This document shows, piece by piece, positions 47,714-56,996 of a stretch of DNA of 64,000 nt (position 1 is its first letter; the number at the start of each line of letters is the position of its first letter). The translations under genes and the position numbers were made by a program. This DNA comes from CAWAVN01 sp963844315 (GTDB lineage: Bacteria; Planctomycetota; Planctomycetia; Planctomycetales; Planctomycetaceae): NCBI GenBank assembly GCA_963844315.1, contig CAWJOC010000021.1, positions 62,001-126,000 on the forward strand, written 5' to 3'. The notes beneath the pieces were generated by a model. That model did not search any database. It was not told the DNA's origin and saw nothing but the letters and a program-made list of their open reading frames with translations.

Positions 47714-48279
47714 TCTGAGGTTCCTTAAAAAGGAGTACGGAAAACTGACGGCTTCCCCTCAGGAAACCGCCGGGCGTTTAGGAGAGTGAATGCAGTGGTT
47801 TGACTGTCTGCCCGCGAAGGACAGAACAACGCAAGGTCAAGCCCCTCCTCCTTGGAAGTAAGAATCCTGCCTGAGACCTGGGTCTTTCACCGGGATGACC
47901 AGTTGGCCCACGACGGCAATGCCTTTTGAGCGTAAGAGAACCCCATTCGGTCGCAACTGCCATGCCGGGGCAAAAGGAAGACACGAGATAAAGCACAGGG
48001 CGAATTTCGCTCGCTAGTGTGCGCTTTCAATTACCAGGCTGGTTCAAAAGCGAACACTCGCCTGACCGCAAAAGAGGCAGCGTCAACAGCAGGGATTTTT
48101 TCGAGCAGCAGAGTGGCTGGGGTCAGGTTGTCGAGGATGGCTCGGAGTCTTTGAGTAAAGCAGAATCGACAACCTGCCCCCAGATCGATGCGTCCAATCC
48201 CTGGGGGCAGGTTGTCGCATGACTCTCAACCTGTATTCAAAGCCTGCTGGCGACAACCTGCCCCCAGCCACCCTGCCGA
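47714..48279. other. Intergenic region with ACAACCTGCCCCCAG repeats
   Basis: No gene is supported. Between 48111 and 48275 the motif CGACAACCTGCCCCCAG or its inverse occurs about four times (about 48115, 48168, 48202 and 48250) in both orientations. The rest shows nothing recognisable. Confidence 0.6.
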
Positions 48280-49081
48280 TCACAGTCCTAGCACATCCGC
48301 CATCGTGTATAGTCCGGGGCCTTGGGTGACGAGGAACTTGGCGGCGGCGAGCGCCTCCGAAGGCGTAGCTGTCGCGGGTGTGGCCTTTGACATCGATGTC
48401 TATGGTTTCGCCCATCAGGCCGAAGACGATGGTGTGCTCGCCCACGTTGTCGCCAGTGCGAAGGGCGTGGTAGCCGATTTCGGTGGGCCTTCGTTGACCG
48501 GGGCGTCCGTGCCTGCCGTGGATGTGTTCGGTCTGGCCCATTTCCTCGGCGATGATTTTCCCGAAGTGCAGTGCCGTCCCGCTGGGGGCATCTTCCTTGA
48601 AGCGGTGATGGCGTTCGATGATTTCCACATCCACGCCGCCGGGCACGTTCTTCAAAACCTTGGCGGCTTCGCGGACGAGCTTCATCGCTAGGTTGACCGC
48701 GAGGCTCATGTTGGGAGCCAAGACCACCGGCGCGGTCTGAGCGGCGGTGGTGACGATGGCGTGCTGCTCCTTCGATAGCCCCGTGGTCGCCGCGACCAAA
48801 GCGATCTTCCGCTGCCCGCAGATCTCCGCGATTTTCGCAAGACCTTGGGGCATGGAGAAATCAATCACCACGTCCACCCGGTCGCCAAGCTCCTCCAAAA
48901 TGGGCAGGCCAATCCCGCCAATGCCCGCGACTTCCCCCGCATCGCGGCCAAGCGCCGGGCTGCCCGGCGCTTCCAAAGCGGCGGCGAGAATCAAATCGGG
49001 ATCGGCGGAAACGAGTGCCGCGATGCGTTGCCCCATCCGCCCCGCCGCCCCATTCACCGCCACGCGAATGCCTTCAGCCAT
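48280..49081 (-). CDS. dapB: 4-hydroxy-tetrahydrodipicolinate reductase DapB (one frameshift)
   Basis: About 267 residues from ATG 49079-49081 (a second ATG lies at 49084). VAVNGAAGRMGQRIAAL is the NADPH-binding glycine motif; VVIDFSMPQG, APNMSLAVNLAMKL, and the active-site ERHHRFKEDAPSGTAL follow. A base is inserted near 48365; removing it restores DSYAFGALAAAKFLVTQ and a stop at 48280. DapB makes tetrahydrodipicolinate for lysine and the diaminopimelate of peptidoglycan, consistent with the mre/PBP2 genes. Confidence 0.93.
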
Positions 49082-49108
49082 CATTGTGTTTCCCATTCTC
49101 ATTAACAA

Positions 49109-49201
49109 CAGCGAGCGTGAGGCGTCAGCCCCATGATTCTTCCGGAGATTGAAACATTTTGTTACTCAAGACAATCATGGGGCTGACGCCCCATGCTCGC
49201 C
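49109..49201. repeat. Inverted repeat of the GGGGCTGACGCCCC family
   Basis: Left arm GCGAGCGTGAGGCGTCAGCCCCATGATT and right arm AATCATGGGGCTGACGCCCCATGCTCGC lie between dapB and the cupin gene, 28 bases each with few mismatches. Related to the arms at 30091-30120 and 30927-30955. Confidence 0.85.
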
Positions 49202-49202
49202 T

Positions 49203-49568
49203 TCATTCGCTGTCGCGGTGGACCGTGCCGGGGGAGAATGCGGGTAGGCAGACGGCGATGTATTCCGCGCCGCCCGCTTCCGGGGAGCTGTATCGCACCC
49301 ATTCCCCGGCGCGGGTGATGACCGCTTGCCCGGCTTTCACCTCCATCGTACCTTGGGCATGCTCGACTCTCAACAGCCCCTTGAGCACGAGAGTATATTC
49401 ATCGAACTCGGGCTTTTGTCCGGGTTCCGACCAACCCGCAGGCGAAGTCATGTGGGCGATACTCACGGCTTCGGTCCCTGAGTTAACCCGGCCAATGTAT
49501 TCGCGAATGATCTTCGGCGGCTGCCCGGCGGCTTCAATTTGCGTCGGCTTGTCAATCAAGGTCGGCAT
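49203..49568 (-). CDS. Cupin-domain protein
   Basis: A 121-residue single-domain cupin. EFDEYTLVLKGLLRVEHAQG and AGQAVITRAGEWVRYSSPEAGGAEYI give the two conserved cupin motifs, though the first metal motif lacks the usual HxH. Start ATG 49568 is preferred over upstream codons because the extension is not cupin-like. Substrate is unknown; similar to small EutQ-like or sugar-binding cupins. Confidence 0.8.
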   Translation of the reverse strand: MPTLIDKPTQIEAAGQPPKIIREYIGRVNSGTEAVSIAHMTSPAGWSEPGQKPEFDEYTLVLKGLLRVEHAQGTMEVKAGQAVITRAGEWVRYSSPEAGGAEYIAVCLPAFSPGTVHRDSE

Positions 49569-49757
49569 GGGTCTGGTTTCGGGTGTCGGGTTTTGGGAGT
49601 CAGGGTCAAAGCGTGGTACAGCGTGTATTTGAGAAAGTTTACCCGCTTTGGTCAAAGGATCGCGGTCAAGTCGATACAATCAAAAACAAAACCGTAAGGA
49701 GTTTGTTCGCCCTTTCCTGCCCTGACACCCGAAACCCGATCCCTGACACCCGACCCT

Positions 49758-50780
49758 ATGCCCGCCATTGATGTCCGCCACCTTCGCAAAGTCTACCGCG
49801 TGTACCGCAAGCGCGAAGGGCTGTTCGCCGCGCTGCGGGGATTGTTTCATCGCGAATACAAAGAAGTCCCGGCGGTGGATGATGTCAGCTTTCACATCGA
49901 AGCCGGGGAAATGGTGGCGTTCCTGGGTCCCAACGGCGCGGGCAAAACCACCACGCTGAAACTTCTGTCGGGCCTCATCTATCCCACCGCCGGCGAGGCG
50001 CGGGTGCTCGGTCATATCCCTTGGAAGCGCGAAAACGCTTACCGCAGGCGGTTCTCACTCGTGATGGGCCAGAAGAACCAGCTCTGGTGGGATCTGCCCG
50101 CGCAGGAATCGTTTCGGCTGCACCAGGAAATCTACCGCATTGAACCCGGCCAATTCCAAAGGCGAATGGAAGAGTTGGTGAGTTTGCTCGAAGTGCGGGA
50201 TCTCATTGGGCAGCCCGTGCGGGAATTGTCCTTGGGCGAGCGGATGCGGATGGAACTCATCGCGGCGTTGCTCCACAGCCCGGAAATCTTGCTGTTGGAT
50301 GAACCGACGATTGGCCTGGATGTGGTGTCCCAACGCAGGGTGCAGGAGTTTTTGAAGTTCTACCAGTCCGAGCGGAAAATCACCGTCGTCCTCACCAGCC
50401 ATTACATGAAGGACGTGGAAGCCCTCTGCAAAAGGGCGATCATCATCAACCAAGGCGAGATCAAACACGATGGGCCGCTCGCGGAGATCATCGACCGTTT
50501 CAGCCATCATAAGATCATGGAGATCCAATTCGCGGGCACTTCGCCGGTGCCGAACTTGGACCGCTATGGAACCGTGATCGAGATTTCCCCGCCCAGGGTC
50601 AAGCTGGAGGTCCCCCGCGGCAAGATTCCCGAAATCCTCTCCGACCTGTTATCCCGCTACGCCATCGAAGATGTGGGCGTGCAGGAACGCCCGTTGGAAG
50701 AAGTCATCGCGGAAGTTTTCACGAACACGAACCACCAACCGGAACAAGACCCCAAACCAACCGCCGCCGCGTTGGAATAG
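49758..50780 (+). CDS. ABC transporter ATP-binding protein (COG4586-like)
   Basis: A 340-residue ATPase. KREGLFAALRGLFHREYKEVPAVDD is characteristic of the COG4586 branch; Walker A GPNGAGKT at 57-64; a signature-like LSLGERMRMEL in place of LSGGQ; Walker B ILLLDEPTIGLD; H-loop TSHYMKD. The C-terminal extension (about 230-340) matches the long tail of this subfamily. Its usual permease partners, ABC-2 type membrane proteins, are absent downstream, where a hairpin and an Rpn gene follow. Confidence 0.9.
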   Translation: MPAIDVRHLRKVYRVYRKREGLFAALRGLFHREYKEVPAVDDVSFHIEAGEMVAFLGPNGAGKTTTLKLLSGLIYPTAGEARVLGHIPWKRENAYRRRFSLVMGQKNQLWWDLPAQESFRLHQEIYRIEPGQFQRRMEELVSLLEVRDLIGQPVRELSLGERMRMELIAALLHSPEILLLDEPTIGLDVVSQRRVQEFLKFYQSERKITVVLTSHYMKDVEALCKRAIIINQGEIKHDGPLAEIIDRFSHHKIMEIQFAGTSPVPNLDRYGTVIEISPPRVKLEVPRGKIPEILSDLLSRYAIEDVGVQERPLEEVIAEVFTNTNHQPEQDPKPTAAALE

Positions 50781-50783
50781 CGT

Positions 50784-50841
50784 AAGAGCCGCGCACGAAG
50801 TAAGCGGGGATTTTGTCCGCTTACTTCGTGCGCGGCTCTCT
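50784..50841. repeat. Hairpin repeat, GCCGCGCACGAAG family, copy 3
   Basis: Perfect inverted arms 50784-50807 (AAGAGCCGCGCACGAAGTAA...) and 50818-50841, loop about 10 bases, directly after the ABC ATPase stop. The position suggests terminator use. Confidence 0.88.
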
Positions 50842-51287
50842 TTGATGACTCAATTCATTTCAACGCCTTTGGGGAATCGAGAGTATGTTGCCAGGCGCAA
50901 AAAAACCGCACCAGGCGCCCAAATGATGCGCGGCGGTGCGGCCACCGTTCGGATTTTTGACGCCAGGAGACGGTTTTTGAAGTCGTCAATCGGCGTGTCG
51001 CCAGGATTCGAACACTTTCGTGAGTCGAGCCAAAGCCCCGGATATCCGTTCGAGCGATTGGTCTTGGGAAGGAGGACAGTCTCGGTTCCAGGAACGCCTG
51101 TGATTCGAATCGGACTTTGCTCGCAATACTGCCCAAGCAAAGTGGCCGGCGTCCCGAAACCCACGTTTCCGTGAAGTCCCAAAGCATGGTCGCTCTATAC
51201 TAAGGCGAGTCAGTTGCGCCACAAGCCAAGTGATCGCCCTGACATTGCCGTTCGATGAGACAACGCAATTGCCGCCTTTCTTGGGGG
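50842..51287. other. Intergenic region, nothing recognised
   Basis: An open minus-strand frame of 110 codons (50850-51182) has no recognisable family and no good start. GGATTCGAAC at about 51004 looks like a tRNA T-arm on the minus strand but no cloverleaf can be built around it. Confidence 0.5.
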
Positions 51288-52149
51288 ATGTTACGATCCC
51301 CCCATCTCTCCCCATCCTTACGATGCCAGCACAAAATTCCTGGTGCAGACCCGCTTGGCGGATTGGTTGCCGCTATGCGGCAGGACCACAACGGCGCGGG
51401 TTGAAGTCATCGACGCCGACCTTGCGACCGTCACAGCGGCCGCCGACCGCGTCCTGCGCGTTGATGAGCACCCACCGTGGCTATTGCACCTGGAACTTCA
51501 AGCCAGCCGCGATCCGGATTTCCTTCCCAACCTTCCGGTGTATAATGGACTCTTGGAGCGCCAGCATCGCTTGCTGGCTCGCACGGTTGTGGTGCTATTG
51601 CGGCGAACGGCAGACGCGGCGGAGTTGAACGGCCTGATCGAACGGGGATTTCCCGGTGAACCACCCCATCTAATCTTTCGGTATCAGATCGTGCGGATCT
51701 GGCAATTGCCCGTGGACACGTTTCTGAACGGCGGTTTGGGAATTTTGCCTCTGGCGCCGCTCGGCGCGGTCACGGAAGCCGATTTGCCTTCGGTGATCAC
51801 ACGGATGAAACAGCGAATCCAAAAGGAGGCCACTCCGGAAGAAACGGGAACGCTTTGGACGGCAACCGACATCTTGATGGGCCTGCGTTATCCGCAAAAC
51901 CTCATAACACAATTACTTCAAGGAGTTCATGGGATGAAAGAATCGGTCAGTTATCAAGCGATTGTCGAGGAAGGCCTCGTCAAAGGCACACAAGATGTTC
52001 TGCTTAGGCAGGGGCGTAAGAAATTTGGTGCCCCCGATGAGCAAACCGAAACTGCCTTGCGCGGTATCACAGACTTGGACCGTCTCAATCACCTGGGCGA
52101 AAGACTCCTCGACGTTTCGACGTGGGCGGATCTCCTGGCGGTGCCGTAA
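51288..52149 (+). CDS. Rpn family recombination-promoting nuclease / PD-(D/E)XK (one frameshift)
   Basis: About 287 residues. ATG 51288 after CTTGGGGG reads MLRS; removing one C from the run at 51296-51301 joins it to PISPHPYDASTKFLVQTRLADWL. HPYDASTKF, the ADRVLRVDEHPPWLLHLELQ core (D and E of the PD-(D/E)XK nuclease) and YNGLLERQHRLL are typical of the Rpn/DUF4351-like proteins common in planctomycetes. It probably acts on DNA; members are mobile and multicopy. Confidence 0.85.
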
Positions 52150-52159
52150 CTGTTGTTTG

Positions 52160-52320
52160 AAGCGGAGTTTGGTCCGCTCTGCGGGACGGACTCTCAGGAA
52201 TTCAAGACCAAAAGTGGTCCGCACAGCGGACCCGACGAATGCTGCTTTGCGTGGGCATGTTTTGTCATTCAAAGTTTGCGATCCGAAGAAACATGGCCAC
52301 GTAAAGCTGTGGCCGGGCCA
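52160..52320. repeat. GTCCGCTCTGCGGGAC-type inverted repeats
   Basis: Between the Rpn gene and the next gene lie GGTCCGCTCTGCGGGAC and GGTCCGCACAGCGGACC, plus GGCCACG...TGTGGCCGGGCCACC, each of which can pair. Typical recurrent intergenic palindromes; no gene. Confidence 0.55.
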
Positions 52321-52348
52321 CCCCACCAAGACAAAGGAGTTAGTTAGA

Positions 52349-52720
52349 ATGACAAAGACCGGATTCCGCGACCGTTTCCGCAGCCTCCTCATCGAGGAAG
52401 TCGCCGACCTGTCCCTCGATGAGAAGCTAGCCATCGTCAAGCAGTGCTGCATCGACGCGCAGGAGTCTGCTGGCTTCGATGAAGGCAACAAAGGCAATTC
52501 CTGGACAGACGAGGAACTGCAGGTTGTTCTCCAGCACGCCCCTACCAAGGAGAACTGCATGCTTTTGGCCCGCGCGTTCCGGCGTGGCTATGGGAGCATT
52601 GAGCAGATCTTTCGCTGGGCCGCAACAACCGATGATGAAGTGGCAGCCAAGCGGCCGGACGATGTGTTCATCCAACAGATCAAGCGGGTCGGCAGGTTGG
52701 TCGGATGGCGGGCCAATTGA
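52349..52720 (+). CDS. Small protein with SANT/Myb-like helical domain
   Basis: A 123-residue protein with strong RBS AAAGGAG before ATG 52349. The segment SWTDEELQVVLQHAPTKENC...YGSIEQIFRWAAT resembles a Myb/SANT-type three-helix DNA-binding unit (W at the first helix, spaced aromatic residues). An N-terminal helical part (FRSLLIEEVADLSLDEKLAIV) precedes it. It may be a DNA-binding partner of a mobile or defence gene, given the Rpn neighbour; this is speculation. Confidence 0.55.
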   Translation: MTKTGFRDRFRSLLIEEVADLSLDEKLAIVKQCCIDAQESAGFDEGNKGNSWTDEELQVVLQHAPTKENCMLLARAFRRGYGSIEQIFRWAATTDDEVAAKRPDDVFIQQIKRVGRLVGWRAN

Positions 52721-52777
52721 AATGATGTTGCCGCGCCGAATTTGGCCCTACACCTGATCGGGGCCAATAGGCGGCCT

Positions 52778-53802
52778 TTACTCCGCTGCCACCGGCCCGT
52801 TAAGCACGATCTCAAATCCCAGGTCTTTCACCATTTGAAAATCCGCTTCCGCGGGTTGGCCTTTGGTTGTGAGGTAGTCGCTGACGAACATGGAATTGGC
52901 GGCGTAAAGGCCCATTGCTTGCATGGAGCGGAGTTGCACTTCCCTGCCCCCGGCGATGCGGATTTCGGTGGCGGGGTTGGTGAGACGCAGGAGGCACAGG
53001 ACTTTGAGGCAGTAGCGCGGGTCGAGGTCGTGCTGGTTTTGGAGCGGCGTGCCTTCGATGGAGACTAGGAAGTTCACCGGGATGGATTTGACGCCGAGCG
53101 ATTGGAGTTCCAGGGCCACGTCGGCGATGTCTTCATCGCGTTCGCCCATGCCGACGATCAGGCCGCTGCAAAGTTCCATGCCCGCTTCGCTGACCGTGCG
53201 GAGTGTTTCCAGACGGTCTTCGTAAGTGTGCGTCGTGCAGATTTCGGGATAAAACCTTCGGCTGGTGTTCAAGTTGTGATTGATGCGGTCCACGCCCGCT
53301 TCTTTCAATTGCAAAGCTTGGTCCGGCGTCAAGAGGCCCAGGCAACAGCAGATGTGCAGACCATACTCGGCTTTGACTTTCTTCACCACGCTGGCGACGT
53401 GCTCCACTTCGCGGTTGGTGGGGCCTCTGCCCGCTGGCGACGATGCAATACGTGCGAGCTTTTGAATCGGCGGCTTGTTTCGCGGCGGCCAGGAGTTGGG
53501 TTTCATTGAGCATCACGTAGCGGTCGATGTTCGTGTCGGCGGTTTTGGCTTGCGAGCAGTAGCCGCAGTCCTCCGGGCAGAGTCCGCTTTTGGCGTTCTT
53601 CAGGTAATACAGTTGCACTTCCTTGCCGAAGTGGCGACGGCGGACGCGATAGGTCGCCGACAGGAGTTCGAGAACATCCTCGTCCGGGGTTTGCAGGATG
53701 GCCAGGGCATCTTCGCGGGTGAGCGGTTCCCCGTTCAGCGCGGTCGGCCCATTCCTGGTAACGCTCGGCGGGGAGAGAGAATTGAGTCGACGGCCTCGGC
53801 AT
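52778..53802 (-). CDS. bioB: Biotin synthase BioB (two frameshifts)
   Basis: About 341 residues. It starts MPRPSTQFSLPAERYQEWADRA and a base missing near 53740 joins this to LNGEPLTREDALAIL. The radical-SAM motif is CPEDCGYC (CxxxCxxC). NAKSGLCPEDCGYCSQAKT, YVMLNETQLLAAAKQA and, after a second shift near 53435, YGLHICCCLGLLTPDQA, RINHNLNTS and FMVSD-like NSMFVSDYLTT are conserved. BioB inserts sulphur into dethiobiotin using two Fe-S clusters. No other bio gene is in the window. Confidence 0.93.
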
Positions 53803-54241
53803 GGCCTGCTCCGTGTCTTGTCGTAAGGCTTTTGGCGGGAATTTTGGGTTATCCTACAGAGCCAACGTCCCCGGCGACAAGAGTGGCATTGGAACTGTTG
53901 TGTGTCTCGCAAAAGTCGGCAGTGCGGGCGAATTAAACCATTCATCCCCCTCACCCTAGCCCTCTCCCCAGGGGAGAGGGGACAGAGCCAACCCCTCACC
54001 CTAGCCCTCTCTCTTCCCCAGGGAGAGGGGACAATTGCAACCTTCCCGTCTGCTTGCCGTGGGGGGATGGGTTGATTATCGTGATAGTAACGGCACTCCT
54101 GATTGTTTCCATCTCGGCGTCGGGTTTGGAACACCCCGAAGAAAAACCTCCAACATCGGAATCCTTCCGCCCTCTCACAGCGGAATGGATTCACCCGCCT
54201 GGGATCCTCTCATTCCACAAGACTGACAACGGAAGGGCATC
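53803..54241. other. Divergent intergenic region with CCCTCACC repeats
   Basis: Contains 53941-54034, two tandem units of CCCTCACCCTAGCCCTCTC followed by the GGGGAGAGGGGACA inverse, relatives of 27223-27352. The open plus frame at 54054-54240 (start-like GTG/ATG with VIVTALLIVSISASG) is a weak candidate for a small peptide and is not called. Confidence 0.6.
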
Positions 54242-56849
54242 ATGCAGCGAAACCACTTACGCACAATGGCGGTTTGCCTGGCCGCGGCGCTTTTGTCGGG
54301 CGGATTGTTGATCGGCCCGCCCCAAGCGGTTGCGGGCGAGCCTTGGGACGCGGCGGAAATGGATTGGCCTTACTGGCGGGGGCCGGAGATGAACAACACC
54401 TCCCGCGAGAAAAACATCCCCGCCGAATGGTCGCCCGACGAGCCTGGCAAAAACAATCTGATCTGGAAGAGCGAAGAAGCCGCCGGGCGTTCGACCCCCA
54501 TCGTGATGGATGGGCTGCTTTACACAATCGTCCGCGACCAGCCCGAAACCAAGATGGAAGGCGAAAAGGTCATCTGCCTGGACGCCGCCACCGGCGAGAA
54601 AAAATGGGAAAACGGCTTTGGCATTTATCTATCGGATGTGCCCGACACCCGCGTGGGCTGGTCCTGCGTGGTGGGCGACCCGGAAACGAAAAAAGTCTTC
54701 GTCCAAGGCGTGTGCGGCTATTTCGCGTGCATCGATGCCAAGACCGGCAAGACAGTCTGGTCGCGGTCGCTGCACGAAGAGTTCGGCTCGCTGAGCACCT
54801 ACGGCGGACGGACCAACATGCCCATCACTTACGGCAATCTGGTGATTATCAGCGCGGTTATCATCGGTTGGGGCGACATGGCCAAACCCGCCCACCGCTT
54901 CCTGGCCTTTGACCAGCGAAACGGCGAACTCGTCTGGTTCAATGGAACCACTCCGCTGCCCGAAGACACGACCTACAGCAGTCCGGTCCTGACGGCCTTC
55001 AACGGCGAACCCGCGATGGTCTTCTGCTCGGGCGACGGCGGCGTTCATGCCTTCCAACCGGCCACCGGCAAGCAGATCTGGTCTTACAATGCCTCGGCCA
55101 GAGGCATTAGCTCTTCGCCTTTGGTGGTGGGCGACAAAGTCATCGCCGGGCACAACCAGGAAAACGTGGACACAACCCAAATGGGGGCGCTCTTCGCCTT
55201 GGACGGAACCCAGCGCGGAGTGATTGAAGGCACGGGCAAGGGTCTCTTATGGCGGCAGACGGAAATGTACGTCGGCAAGTGCGCCCCGGTCCATGTCGAT
55301 GGCAAACTCTTCGTCGTGGATGACCCCAGCACCACCGGGACGATGTTGTGCGTCGATCTGGAAACCGGCAAACTGCTCAAAAGGGAAAAACTCGGCGGCT
55401 CCACCTTCGGCAGCCCGCTGTATGTCGATGGCAAAGTCTATCTCCTCACGGAAAACGCCCGCTGGTGGGTGTTCGAGCCGACGGAGGACGGCTTCAAGGT
55501 CGTCAACAAGGCGCGGATGAACATCGGCGAAGTCTTCGGCTCGCCAATCGTTTCCCACGGGCGGTTGTATGTTTCCACGACGGAAGCGCTCTATTGCATC
55601 GGTGATGCCGACGCCGAGCCTTCCGCCGACAAACGCCCCGCCCCGCCGATGATCGCGGCGGCTTCTCAGGATCAAGTCCCCGCTCAAGTGCAGGTCGCTC
55701 CCGTCGAGACGCTGCTGCAACCCGGCGACCGGCAGAAGCTGCAAGTCCGTCTGTTCAACAAAAACGGCCAATACATCGGCCTGGCGGATGAGCTAAAACA
55801 AAAAGTCGAGTTCGAAATCAAAGGCGTGGGCAGCGTGAAAGACGGCGAATACGTGACGCCTGCCGAGAACGTCACCGACCAGGCCATCATCACCGCGAAA
55901 GTCGGCGAGGTCACAGGAATCGCCCGCGTCCGCGTGATTCCTCCGTTCCCTTGGAGCTATGACTTCGACAACGGCCAGATTCCCGTGCCTTGGGTGGGCA
56001 TCCATTACCGGCACGTTCCTATCGATTTCGACCTGTTGCAGAAACTCAAAGGGCAAAACGTGGAAGCCCGCGAGCTTTACATTTTCCTGCAGAGCAGTTT
56101 CATCAACAGCGGCCTTCCCGCCGCGAAATTCGACGACAGCACCGCCCGCAAAGGCTGGACCGAATTCGCCCAGTTCATGAAGATTCTCGACATCGCCGGG
56201 AACCTGGACCAATCCAAAGCCAAGATCGACCCGCTGTTGGAGATTCTCAAAACAGAAAATTTGGTCAAGAGTTGGACCTGGGAAACCTGGACGAATAACG
56301 AAGGCGGCGCGAATCTCAAAGGCGTGCGGTTGACTGTCGTGCGCAGGCCCGCGAAAAATTGATGGCAACGGCGTCTTGATGAAGATCACCACCATTCCCA
56401 AAGGCATGAGAAGCCAAGGCTGGATGGGCATGACGGACGTGAGCGATTACACCATCGAGGCCGACGTGTTCGCCTCCGAAAAAGACAATCGCCTCCCGGA
56501 CATCGGCCTCATCGGCCAACGCTATACCCTCGATATGATGGGCGCCTCACAGCAACTGCAAATCCGCACCTGGACGCCGCAACTGCGGATGGCTCAGAGC
56601 GTGCCGTTCCAATGGCAAGCCCAGAAATGGTACCGCATGAAGTTCCGCACCGCCGTGGAGGATGGCAAAGCGGTGCTGCGGGGGAAAGTCTGGGAAAAGG
56701 ACAAACCCGAACCCAAGGACTGGCAGGTCACCGCCGAGGATCCCCGCCCGGAAGTCATCGGCAGCCCCGGACTCTTCGGCAACGCCAAAGATTCCGAACT
56801 GTTCTACGACAACATCAAAGTCTACGCGAACGCTCCCGGCAAGGGCTAA
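54242..56849 (+). CDS. PQQ-like beta-propeller protein with concanavalin-like C-terminal domain (one frameshift)
   Basis: About 869 residues. Signal peptide MAVCLAAALLSGGLLIG...AVAG. Residues 45-450 hold PQQ-like WD repeats (DAATGEKKWEN, DAKTGKTVW, QPATGKQIWSYN, DLETGKLLKREKLGGS) that form a propeller. A beta-rich linker follows, then YDFDNGQIPVPWVGIHYRH. A shift near 56355 leads to GNGVLMKITTIPKGMR, MTDVSDYTIEADVFAS and LFYDNIKVYA, a laminin-G/3-keto-disaccharide-hydrolase-like sandwich. The W-docking motifs alone do not prove PQQ binding. Exported; perhaps a redox or polysaccharide-binding protein. Forms a pair with the next gene. Confidence 0.85.
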
Positions 56850-56880
56850 GGCGAGCAGGGGGCGTCAGCCCCCTGGTTCT
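56848..56880. repeat. GGGGGCGTCAGCCCCC repeat
   Basis: AAGGCGAGCAGGGGGCGTCAG...CCCTGGTT directly after the propeller gene's stop, one half of the same family seen at 30091-30120 and 49109-49201; another degenerate copy lies at 58793-58842. Confidence 0.75.
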
Positions 56881-56996
56881 GTCGAACGTTCCAAATGCCT
56901 GCCCAATTAGACATTGCGAGTTACCAGCCAGCTTACACAGGCCGCTCGCCTTGTTTTTCTTTCAAAATGCTCAGCAATTTTTTTGGAGTACTTAGC

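Noticed and set aside
51000..51015. GGATTCGAAC, a tRNA T-arm-like sequence on the minus strand
   Set aside because: No T-stem, anticodon arm or acceptor stem can be paired around it; a similar GATTCGAATC at about 51103 also lacks a cloverleaf.
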